From: Paratrimastix pyriformis
Taxonomy: Eukaryota; Preaxostyla; Paratrimastigidae
Reading direction: 5' to 3'
Length of the DNA: 64,000 nt
Assembly: GCA_027972325.1 (NCBI GenBank)
Contig: JAPMOS010000025.1
Location: 1-64,000, forward strand
The notes under the pieces were generated by a model. That model had not been told where the DNA came from. It did no database searches and worked only from the letters and a program-made list of their open reading frames with translations. Made by a program: the position numbers and the translations under genes. Positions 11,193-21,737 of this stretch are shown one piece after another; the stretch's first letter is position 1, and each line of letters starts with the position of its first letter.

Positions 11193-12948
11193 ATGAGCAC
11201 ACCTGCTTCAATTGTTGACGCTGAACGTCGCAAGAAAGAGGATTCTGTTTTCCCCAGTGGCGGATTCCATGGTGGCCAGTCGTGGAAGGCTCTCGGTGAA
11301 CGCTACATCGCTGATATGTCTGTCACCACCAATGCTCTTGGGCCTTCCCAAAAGGCCCTTGATGCTGTCATTGCTTCTCTTCGCGTGGACACCGAGCATT
11401 AGTCTGTCATTATGTTTGTATCCAATTTCTTAATCATGTCTCTGCCCCAGCCCTGATGCTCAGGCTTCTGATGCGCGCGAGGCTCTGGCCAAGTTTTTGT
11501 GCATTGGGAACAAGAAACTCATCTTGATGGGGTTCGTACCCATCTTTCTTGGCCAATCTTCTCATTCTTACATAGTAACGGCGCTTCGGAGCTGATCGAT
11601 CTTACCATTCGCATTACCACTGGTCGTTTTCGCCTTGGCCCCTATCCTGCCCAGTACTCCGAAGTCTGCCAACCCCCCACACCCATGGAATGTTCACTTG
11701 GTTATAGTACGAGCGCGTGGCCCACAGTGGCAACCGGGAGGTGATCCCGTTTGACTCGCCCCTCGCGGCAGGCGTCACTGTTGTGATCCGGCCCAACTCG
11801 CCCACCGGTCTGTTGTCGTCCGGTGCGGTCCATCACGCCACTTGTTCCCACAGGTGACTTCATGACCCTCCCGGAGGTGCGCGCCCTCCTTGACTCCAAG
11901 GAAGGGATCTTCATCGTCTGTCCGCCCGTTCGTCCCCTGCGGTCTCACCCCCCCCCCCCCCCCCCCCCCGCTGTCCAGTTCGACGAAAGCTTCCTGCCCT
12001 TTATGGGCCCCAACTGGGCTGAACACAGCGCCGTCAACCTGCTGGGGCAGTACGGCAGTCGGGTCATGGTGATCCACTCTTGGACCAAGATCTGGAGCTG
12101 GTCCGCCGCCCTCCCTGCGCCGTTCTTCGCTTCCCCCTTCGCTGCGGGTCGCTCACCGTCCGCTGCGGGATGGTTGTTCGTGCCCTCGGGGGGGGGGCAG
12201 CCCCGGGCTGCGGCTGGGCTCCGTGACGACCACCGAGGAGAACATCGCCCGCATGGAGCACATTCAGGTACCCTGGTCGTGCAGCGCCCTCGCCCAGCGC
12301 TTCGCGATCGCCTCGGTGGATGACGGCGAGTACATGGTCAAGACCTGGGCCATGGTCCGGCCGCCCGCCCTCCGCCGCCCGCCCTCCGCCGCCCGCCCTC
12401 CGCCGCCCGCCCTCCGCCGCCCGCCCTCCGCCGCCCGCCCTCCGCCGCCCGCCCTCCGCCTCCCGCCCTCCGCCGCCCGCCCTCCGCCGCCCGCCCTCCG
12501 CCGCCCGCCCTCCGCCGCCCGCCCTCCGCCGCTCGCCCTCCGCCGCTCGCCCTCCGAATCCCGCTCATCCACGTGTCCCTGTTGCCCGTGGGCGTCTCCC
12601 GGGGTGCAGGTGCGCCGGTGGAAGGTGCTCATCCTGCACGAGCTCGAGTGCCTCAACGAGGACCTGCACTCCCTCGGCCTCTCGGTCACCTTCCAGCGCA
12701 ACGAGAACAGCCCGCTCTGGGTCCCGTGGATCTTCGTCACCACCGACAGCGAGGCCACGGCCCTGCTGGCCGTCGAGGCGGGCGAGGAGTGCGGCGTGCC
12801 CATCCGGTGGTGCCGCAGCCACGGCCTGGCGGCCTCCCTGCGGCTGGGCATCCGCGACCCCGACGCCCACGAGACCCTCTTCCGGGCCATCAAGGCCAAG
12901 TTCGTTGCCCGTATGCAGCAGGCCGCCGCCCACCCCCCTGCCCACTAG
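11193..12948 (+). CDS. PLP-dependent class I/II aminotransferase, histidinol-phosphate aminotransferase-like
   Basis: Exons 11193-11401, 11451-11531, 11576-11663, 11708-11807, 11854-11915, 11979-12100, 12201-12354 and 12610-12948 sum to exactly 385 codons. Fold-type I marks are NGASELIDL, RPNSPTGDF, the Asp of FDESFLPF and the cofactor-binding signature SWTKIWSCPGLRLG, with the Schiff-base Lys at TK and the phosphate-binding Arg. The 12101-12200 intron cuts this signature inside its Cys codon, which proves the GTCCGC donor. Length and motif order fit HisC/CobD-type enzymes. The exact substrate cannot be told; histidinol phosphate is the likeliest guess. The first four introns are 44-49 nt and the last is 255 nt, filled with a 15-bp CGCCCGCCCTCCGCC repeat. 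Confidence 0.85.
11948..11969 (+). repeat. C22 homopolymer in intron
   Basis: Pure C run ending 9 nt before the acceptor of the intron at 11916-11978, where a polypyrimidine tract would lie. Confidence 0.9.
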
Positions 12949-13371
12949 ACGCAGAACTTCCAACCCGCCAGCAGATCGTTGCTGCTCATCTTTTGAGGGC
13001 TTGTTGTTTTGTTTCGCTTTCCCTTTGATTTTTTCCTATTTGAAGCACTCTGCCTCCCGTTTTGCTTTTTTTTTGTGTGTGTCCCGGTCGTTTGGCACGT
13101 GCGATGGTGCGTCGTAACTTAGGTCGTGTGTTCACTCGAGTTCGTTCTCTCCTCTTCTGGCCAATAAGATCATCTTTTCATGCATCACCCCGATTGGGAG
13201 GGTTCGAGGACTTGAGAGCTCCAATGAAGATTTTGCCAAGCAAGGCTCACGAAGCGGGTCAGCAGGGGGTGCGGGTGCTGACAGCAGCAACATTAACAGC
13301 AGCAGCAGCGGGACAGTTAACTAGTTGTTTGACAGATTCCAACGGTCGATCCCCGGGCAGTAAACTCTACT
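12949..13371. other. Intergenic spacer between two same-strand genes
   Basis: 423 bp of mixed composition between the aminotransferase stop and the SPX-SLC13 start. It must hold the 3' end of one and the promoter of the other. T-rich stretches occur near 13020-13075. No other gene seen. Confidence 0.6.
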
Positions 13372-16300
13372 ATGCGTTTCTCGAAGCAGCTCGCTTATGT
13401 TGCCATTAAAAAATGGCGCGAACATTATATTGATTACGCCGGACTGAAAAAACACCTCAAACGGCTTTTTATCATGAAAGCGGCCGTTCTCCCCCCCAAC
13501 ACGACATCTTCTCACACCGCCCCGCCGGCCAGCTCTCAGCTTGTCCCAATCTCCGATGTTCATGAAATTCCCCTCAAAGATCTCGTTCACGCCTCGGCAC
13601 CCTCCTCGTATGGCACGACAGATCGTCATACATCCGATACTGGCGGGCTCCTTTCCGAGGATGACCTCTCCTCTCGGACGGGCAGCGAGTACCAGAGCGG
13701 GATGGGTGCTCCCCTTCCCATTGGGGACGTTTTCTCTCCGGCCTTGGATTCTGAGGGGTCTCCCGCCACTCCTGCCGGGGCAACCCCCACGCCCCCACCA
13801 GCGGGAGCGGGTGCCCCCGCCGCTGCGGCCCCGGGGGCCTCGGAGCGGACCTTCTTCTCGGAGCTGCGCAAGAAGCGCGGCGCGATGCTCCCATCGCCCT
13901 CGGCCGCCTGCATCTTTGATGCCGACCTCGACCGGCGCATCGCCGAGTGGATGAGCATCTTCCAGCTCCAAGTGACCAAGGTCCCCTGCCGCCCTGCCTG
14001 CACCCCCACCCCCCCCTCCCCCTCTGTGCCCACCATTCGATGTCAATCCCCGCGACTGATTTCTTACCCTGTTTTGGTGGGGGTGGGGGTGGGGGTGGGG
14101 GTGGGGGTGGCGGCACGGCCAGGTGTTTGCCTTCACCAAGACCACCCACGAGGAGCTCCACCGGGACCTGGCCCGGAACGAGATGGCCCTGCAGGGGATC
14201 AGCCCGACCACCTTCAAGATGCTCACCGCCAAGAAGGACATCCTCAGCATCGCCGTCGGGGCCCACGACCTGGCCGACTTCATCCGGGTCAACAGGGAGG
14301 GCTTCCGCAAGGTCCGCCCCTTTGCCGCGGCTTCCACGCCCCCTCCCCGCCCCCGTCGGCATCCGTCCAGGCGCTGATCGGCGCTCTTCGTCTCCTTCCG
14401 TCCCGCGCCCCCCGCGCCCCCCGCACCCCCGCGCCCCCGCGCCCCCCGCGCCCGCCCCGTGCAGATCCTGAAGAAGTTCAACAAGCAGGTTGCCCAGGCG
14501 TACCCCCAGCAGGGCCCGGTGGTGGAGCGGTGCGTCATGCGGATGGCCGAGCTGCTGGGCAACCGGACCCGCGAGCTGCCCGACGTGATGGCCCTCAGCG
14601 ACCTCATCGCGGCCCTCTACCTGAACACCTTCTCCAACGGTCCCTCGCCCGGCCCGCCCCCCGCCCCCGCCCCTCCTCCTCCCCGCCGGGCCTGTGTGCA
14701 TGGGGTCTATATCCTCGCCTCACCGGGTTGGCCTCTCGGCCTCCGCTCCCCTTGTTGGCGCGGCCAGGGCCCCTGTCTCCCTCGGCTCTCTCGGCCGCGG
14801 AGGGCGGCAACGTGGCAGCACCCACCGGACCCGCCCTGGAGGCCTGCCGGCAGCAGCTGCGCCAGGAGCTCGAGGACTCCGTCAACGTCCGCCCCTGCCC
14901 TGCCCTGCCCTGCCCGGGGACTCGCACCGCCCCCTCCCCCCCTCCCTTTCCCACCAGGTCATGCCCAGTGCTCACCGCGAGGCCCGCCGGGTTCTTGCGG
15001 GTGGCTGGGGGTTCGTGGGGTGGCTGGGCAGGCCGAGGTGAGCTGGGCCCAGAACACCATCATCGGCCAGTGGAAGTCCTACGAGAGCCGCGCCGCCGCC
15101 ACTTTCGGTCCGCACGCCTCCGCCACCCCCCCATCCGCCACCCCCCCCCCCCCCCCCATCCCTCCACCCCCCATGCCACCCCCCCATCCGACACCACCCC
15201 CGCACTGGCACGCTTCGTGGCGGGATGCTGACCTTTGCTTCTGTGTGCTGGGCTGGGGCTGGGGCTGGGGCTGGCCGGGGCCGGGGCCGGGGCTGGGGCT
15301 GGGGCTGGGGCTGGGGCCGGGAACTTGGGGGGGTTTGGGGGGTTGGGGGGTTGGGGGTTGCAGACAACTCCATCGCGGGCGAGTCGCACACGACGGCGCC
15401 CGAGGTCCCCGTCAAGAAGATCCCCGCCCTCATCGGTCTCACCATCCTCCTCGTCTTCACGTCCGCCCGGCCCCCCGGCCTCCGCTCGCCCATCCCCCGC
15501 CCCGCCCATTGTGCGGCCCCATGCTGATTGGTTTGCTGGGGTGGTGGTGGCTGCTGTTGGGCGGCGGCTGTGTGGGCGTGTGCGTGTGGGTGTTTTGGGG
15601 GCAGCTTCGTGCCGTGGCCCGAGGGAATCGCCAAGCAGATGCGCTGCCTGGGGATCATGCTCTACGCGGCCGTCTTCTGGGCCACGGAGGCCATCGCCCT
15701 GCCCATCACCAGCATGTCGATCCCCTTCCTGGCCATCTTCTGCCAGACCCTCAACACGGCCAGCCCCAGCGAGGCCGCCAAGATGATGGTCGCCTCGATG
15801 TTCGGCAACGTGCAGCTGCTGGTACTGGGCGGCTTCTCCATGGCCGCGGCCCTCAGGCAGCACCACCTCGACACCATGCTCGCATCCTTCATCCTCGCCA
15901 AGGGTCCGCCCCGCCGCCCCGCCTCCCTCCCCCTCTCCTTCCCCCGACCCCCTGATCCCCCTCCCTGACCCCTGACCCATGATCCCAATCCATGACCCCT
16001 GGCCTGGCCCCTTGACGCCTGACCACACTTTCCGATGACGTGGGCCGGGCCGGGGCGGCGGTGTGGGTGGGGTCGGGGGGATGTAGGGCCAAGACGCCCC
16101 GGCGGTTTGTGGTTCTGATCATGGTGCTGGGCTACGTGCTGTCCATGTTCATCTCCAACGTGGCCGCCCCGGTGATCTGCGTCTCGGTGGCCCTGCCCGT
16201 CATGCGCGACCTGCCCACCAACTGCCGCTTCAACAAGACCATCCTCATCGCCATCGCCGTCGCGTGCAACGTCCGCAGCAGCCCGGCCCGCCCCTCCTGC

Positions 16301-18422
16301 CCTTCCATGGCCCACCTGTCCGGGCAGATTTCCGGGCAGATTTCCGGGCAGATTTCCGGGCAGATTTCCGGGCAGATTTCCGGGCAGATTTCCGGGCAGA
16401 TTTCCGGGCAGATTTCCGGGCAGATTTCCGGGCAGATTTCCGGGCAGATTTCCGGGCAGATTTCCGGGCCGGACACCCCTCACCCCCCTGTGGCGTGCGT
16501 GTGCTCCGTGCGTGTGTATGTGTGTCGTGTGTATGTGTGTGTCGTGTGTATGTGTGTCGTGTGTATGTGTGTCGTGTGTATGTGTGTCGTGTGTATGTGT
16601 GTCTGTGTGTGTCGGCGCAGATCGGGGGCTGCACGACGCCCCTGGCGAGCCCCCAGAACGCCATCGCGCTGGGGGTGATGGAGCAGTACGCGCCCGACTC
16701 GGGGATGAACTTCTTCACCTTCGCGGCCTGCACGGTGCCCATGACCCTGGTCATGCTGGCCATCGGGGTGGCCCTGGTGCTGATCATCTACAAGCCCGAC
16801 ATCGAGAAGGTCCCCGGCCCCCGCCCTCCCCCGCCCTCCCCCGCCCTGCCCGTCACGCCCCCGATCCCCCCCAACCCAGCCCCAACCCGGCCCCAACCCG
16901 GCCCCCGGACGGCACTCGCGTCCTCGGGATCCGCCAAACAGCACCCACCTGACCAACCACATGACCAACCACATGACTAACCACCTGACCAACCACCTGA
17001 CCAACCACCTGACCAACCACCTGACCAACCACCTGACCAACCACCTGACCAACCACATGACTAACAACCACCTGACCAACCACATGACCAACCACCTGAC
17101 CAACCACCTGACCAACCACATGACCAACCACCTGACCAACCACCTGACCAACCACATGACCAACCACATGACCAACCACATGACCAACCACATGACCAAC
17201 CACATGACTAACCACCTGACCAACCACATGACCAACCACATGACTAACCACCTGACCAACCACCTGACCAACCACATGACTAACAACCACCTGACCAACC
17301 ACATGACTAACCACCTGACCAACCACCTGACTAACCACCTGACCAACCACCTGACCAACCACATGACTAACCACATGACCAACCACATGACCAACCACAT
17401 GACTAACCACATGACCAACCACATGACCAACCACATGACCAACCACATGACCAACCACATGACCAACCACATGACCAACCACCTGACCAACCACATGACT
17501 AACCACATGACTAACCACATGACCAACCACATGACCAACCACATGACCAACCACATGACCAACCACATGACCAACCACATGACCAACCACATGACCAACC
17601 ACATGACCAACCACATGACCAACCACATGACCAACCACATGACCAACCACCTGACCAACCACCTGACCAACCACATGACCAACCACATGACCAACCACAT
17701 GACCAACCACCTGACTAACCACATGACTAACCACATGACCAACCACATGACCAACCACATGACCAACCACCTGACTAACCACCTGACCAACCACATGACT
17801 AACCACCTGACCAACCACATGACTAACCACATGACTAACCACATGACCAACCACCTGACCAACCACCTGACCAACCACCTGACCAACCACATGACTAACA
17901 ACCACCTGACCAACCACATGACTAACCACCTGACCAACCACATGACCAACCACATGACTAACCACATGACCAACCACATGACTAACCACCTGACTAACCA
18001 CATGACTAACCACATGACCAACCACATGACTAACCACCTGACTAACCACATGACTAACCACCTGACCAACCACATGACTAACCACCTGACCAACCACCTG
18101 ACCAACCACCTGACCAACCACCTGACCAACCGAGGTTGATGGTTGTCTCTGGGGCGGCCATGGGGCGGTGGGGGTGCGCAGGTGCCGCAAATGCCGCCCC
18201 AGGAGAAGAAGCCCCTCAACCGGAAGCAGTGGGCCACCATCGGCATCTTCCTGGGCACGATCGTGCTGTGGTTCATCGTCCCCTGGATCCGCCAGTACCT
18301 CGGCAACGAGGGCATCGTCTCCATCATCCCCCTCGTCCGCCCTCCCGCCCTCCCCTCCCGCCTCCCGCCTCCCGCCTCCCGCCTCCCGCCTCCCGCCTCC
18401 CGCCTCCCGCCCCGCCTCCCTA

Positions 18423-18454
<32 letters not shown>

Positions 18455-19407
18455 ACTTGCGTCACCGTCGGCCCCCTTTCCCCCGATACGAGCGGGGCGC
18501 TGACCGAAGACACGTCACCCTGTGCTGCTGGCGGGGCGGCCTGGCTGGGGCCGGGACTGTCTGGGTGGGCGTCTGCCGGGCAGGTGCTCATCTTCGGGCT
18601 GAACCTGGTGCCCCGGTCGGAGCTGAAGAGCCTGCCCTGGCACATCGTGCTGCTGGTCATGGGCGGCTCGGCCCTGGGCAAGGCCGTCGAGAACAGCAAG
18701 CTGCTCCTCGTCCGCACAGCCCGCACCCCCCGCTCCGCTCCGCTCCGCACCTCGCGCCCACCGCCCATGCCCACGGGCCACCACAAGGCACCATTCCTCA
18801 CGGCGGGCGTACCACCGTGCCTGGGCCTGGGCCTGTGTGGGGCGTTGGGTGCAGATCTTCACGGACCTGATGGGGGACTTCCTGGAGGAGTCCTCGACCT
18901 GGCTGGTGCTGGTGGTCTTCGACCTGTTCATCTCGCTGGTGGCCTGCTTCGTCTCGCACACCGTCTCGGCCCTCGTCCTGCTGCCCCTCGTCGCGGCCGT
19001 GGCCGGCGACCACGTGGTCATCCTCGTCCTCGGTCCGACCCGCCCCGCCCGCGCCCCGCCCGCGCCCTGCCCGCGCCCTGCCCGCGCCCCGCCCGCGCCC
19101 CGCCCGCGCCCCGCCCGCGCCCCGCCCGCGCCCCGCCCTCGCCCCCGGCATCGGCTCATGGCGGTGACATGATTCTTGTTGGTGGTGGTGGCGGCGGTGT
19201 GGAGCAGGGGGCGCCCTGGCCTGCTGCGGGCCGATGCCGCTGCCGGTGTCGTCCTTCCCCAACGTGTGCACGATCAGCGTGGAGGGCCCCGACGGGCGGC
19301 CCTACCTGTCCACCATGGACTTCCTCAAGATGGGCTCGCTGATCACCCTGGTGGCCGTCCTCTCGGTGCCCACCCTCTACTACGCCACCGCCCTGCTCTT
19401 CCTCTAG
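13372..19407 (+). CDS. SPX-domain SLC13-family phosphate transporter (PHO87/PHO90-like)
   Basis: Exons: 13372-13980, 14123-14311, 14465-14639, 14768-14886, 15032-15107, 15364-15460, 15605-15903, 16094-16270, 16621-16809, 18182-18334, 18584-18709, 18855-19032, 19208-19407; about 861 residues. The N terminus is an SPX domain, the inositol-pyrophosphate sensor (MRFSKQLAYVAIKKWREHYI, later ILKKFNKQV), interrupted by a Ser/Pro-rich insert. The membrane part is an SLC13/DASS carrier with SMFISNVAAPV, IGGCTTPLASPQN and SHTVSALVLLP. This fusion is typical of fungal low-affinity phosphate permeases with SPX feedback (family knowledge). One junction, 15903 to 16094, is off by one base although both exons align with the family. 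Its longest intron (16810-18181) is a 12-bp satellite. Confidence 0.9.
15240..15322 (+). repeat. GGGGCT hexamer repeat in intron
   Basis: Tandem GGGGCT/GGGGCC hexamers in the intron at 15108-15363 of the transporter gene. Confidence 0.8.
16318..16470 (+). repeat. 12-bp GCAGATTTCCGG array (about 12 copies)
   Basis: Near-identical 12-bp units lie in the intron at 16271-16620, followed by a GTGTGTATGTGTGTC-type array up to the acceptor. Each unit contains CAG, so the intron is full of potential acceptors that the gene must ignore. Confidence 0.9.
16945..18133 (+). repeat. 12-bp satellite array, about 1.2 kb, inside one intron
   Basis: About 99 copies of a 12-mer of the form ACCAACCACATG, varying at two sites (A or C in CATG/CCTG; C or T in ACCAA/ACTAA), with a few shortened units. 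It fills the intron at 16810-18181. Because the unit is a multiple of three, both strands stay open for more than 390 codons (MTNH/LTNH on one strand), but flanking exons of the transporter join across it. Confidence 0.95.
18424..18454 (+). repeat. C31 homopolymer in intron
   Basis: Pure C run in the intron at 18335-18583, downstream of a CCCGCCTCCCG repeat. Confidence 0.9.
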
Positions 19408-19993
19408 GCCGAGAGGCCCCCTCATCGGGGCTCGCCCCCTCCATAATGCATCCCCCTCCCCTCCCCTCTCCCCCCTAATTTCTCCTGGTGTGTCAGGGCG
19501 GCCCATCCTAATGATGGCATCGCCGCCCGCTCTTAGCGATCGGTTCTCATTTTGAGACCCCCCCCCCCCCCCCCCCCCCCCCCCCGTCCCCCCTGGGCAT
19601 GGTGGGCTCCGGCCAAGGCGTCTCTGGCGCTTCCTGCGGCCTGGGGCCCATCCCCACGGGGTGTGTGAGCGCAGTTTCCCTGTTCTGTTGGTTCGTATCG
19701 GCTGTCGGTTCGTTTTGTTCTTATCGTTCTTGTTGTTCTCGTTGTTGTTCTCGTCGGGTTTTGAGTGCGCGCCCCACCGCCACTCCCGCCTTGCTCCCTC
19801 CCGTTGCCCACCCACCCGCGGCCACCCGGGCCGCGGGCCGACCAGGCGGGGAGGGGGAGGGGCATCTGCTGGTGGCGCCCGGGGTGCCACACGCACCCGA
19901 TGGTCATAGATCCTCCTTTGGTCTGGTCTGGTCTCGTTCTTCCGGGGGGGGGGGGGGGGGGGGATGTGGGCCACAAACAGGGGGGAGGGAGGC
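19408..19993. other. Convergent intergenic region with C28 and G-run homopolymers
   Basis: It lies between the transporter stop and the stop of the disordered-protein gene. It holds a C run at 19558-19585 and a G run near 19946-19962; each is C-rich in the sense of the nearer gene. No gene recognised. Confidence 0.6.
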
Positions 19994-20394
19994 TCAGGGC
20001 ACCGGCGGGGCCATGGGCCGGTGGGGGGAGTCGAGTGCGGGGCAGCCATCGTCCCGCTGGGCCAGCCGAAGCCCCTCCAGGACGGGCCGCTGCAGGGGCG
20101 GGACCTCCTCCTCCTCCTCCTCCTGGGGCCAAGCCCCGGCCTGGGGAGCCGCCACCGGGGCCAGGAGGAGGAGCGGGGCCAGGAGGGGCGGGCTCAGCCG
20201 GCCCCCCTGGGGCAGGGCGGGCGGGGGCAGGGCGGTCCCCTCGGGCTGCAGGGGCGGCGAGCCTGCCGAGTGGGCCGAGGGCAGCGTCGTGGGGCTGGAG
20301 GGCCCCGAGGGGCCGCCCGGCCAGTCGTCGGCCTCCTCGTCCCCGGCCCAGCACAGCCTCTGGGTGCAGCCCGCCCGCAGATATGATGATGATG

Positions 20395-20428
<34 letters not shown>

Positions 20429-21696
20429 CGACGATGATGATGCCCCACCCGCAGCGGCCGGGTCGGGGGGGTCAAGGCAGCAGGGGCGGCAGCCGCTGGG
20501 CGAGCGGGGCGGGAGGGCAGACCTCGAGGGGCGGGGGCACGGCAGCGGCCGCGCGGGTTGGCGGGCCCAACAGATCGCCTGCGGACGCCGACCGGGGCGG
20601 GCCCTCCGGCCGGGCCTCGGGGGAGGGCGCGCCTTGTTGTTGCTGCTGCTGTCGTTCATGTTCCTGGGGCGAGGGGGGCGGTGGCGGCTGGCTCTGTGCG
20701 CATGGGGCGCCGCCCAAGGCATCGCCATCGCCGGGCGCTGGCCCCTGGCCCTGGCCCTGGCCCTGGCCCTGGGAAGCGTCCTCCGGGTCCTCCGGGTGGG
20801 CCACGCGGTCGTGACGGCCTTCCGACGGGGGTCCGGGCGGTCCGGGCGGGGACATTCGTAGGTCCGCCGGGCCGCCCGGAGGAGGGCCCTGGGGACGGGG
20901 GCCGCTCGGCCCGGGGGTTGGGTGGGAGCCGCACGGGGCAGAAACAGGCGCCGCCAAGGGGGCGGGGGCGGGGGCGGCAGTGGTGACAGTGGTGGCAGTG
21001 GTGACAGTGGTGGCAGTGGTGGCAGTGGTGGCAGTGGTGGCAGTGGTGGCGGTGGCGGTGGCGGTGGCGGTGGCGGTGGCGGGGGTGAAGTGCGGCGGGG
21101 CCGCTGGGCCAGTCGATGCCCGGGGCGGGGGCTGGTCGAAGGCGGCTGCCCAGATGGCCGCGGCGGCGGCTTCGGCGGCGGCGGCGATGGCGCTGACGGG
21201 GGTGGGCGGCGGCAGGGGGGCGAGCTCGCCCTGGTCCTCGGGTTCCGGGTGGGCCGGCCCCCACAGCCCCGAGGAGGGGCGAGGAGGAGGCCCCGGGCAC
21301 GGCAGGGCGGCAGCCTCGGTGGGGGCCATCGCCACGGCGGCGCTCTCACCGCCACTGGGGGCCGTGAGGCCGAGGGGCGACGGGGGCGGCTGCGGGGCCC
21401 GGGACCCACAGCCAGCGAGCGGGGGCTGAACTGCCGCGGCGGGAGCCCAGAGCTCGGCTGGGGCGGCCCCGGCCGGGGTGAGCTGGCCCAGGGAGGCCCC
21501 CTCGCCCGCCTCCTCTTCGGGGCGTGGCGTCGAGCATCCCGAGGGGAAGCGGCCGCCCGTCTGGTCGCCCAGCAGCAGCCGCCCGGCGGAGAGGCCCCAC
21601 AGCGGAGCGGCCTGGCCACCGCCAGCAGCAAGACCGAGGCCATAGGCATCGGCATCGGCATCGGCATCGGCATCGGCATCGGCACCGACACCGACA

Positions 21697-21737
<41 letters not shown>

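Noticed and set aside
16961-18139. A 392-codon frame of MTNH/LTNH repeats and 445-773 codon frames on the other strand.
   Set aside because: They are the two strands of a 12-bp satellite inside an SLC13 intron; flanking exons join across it in frame.
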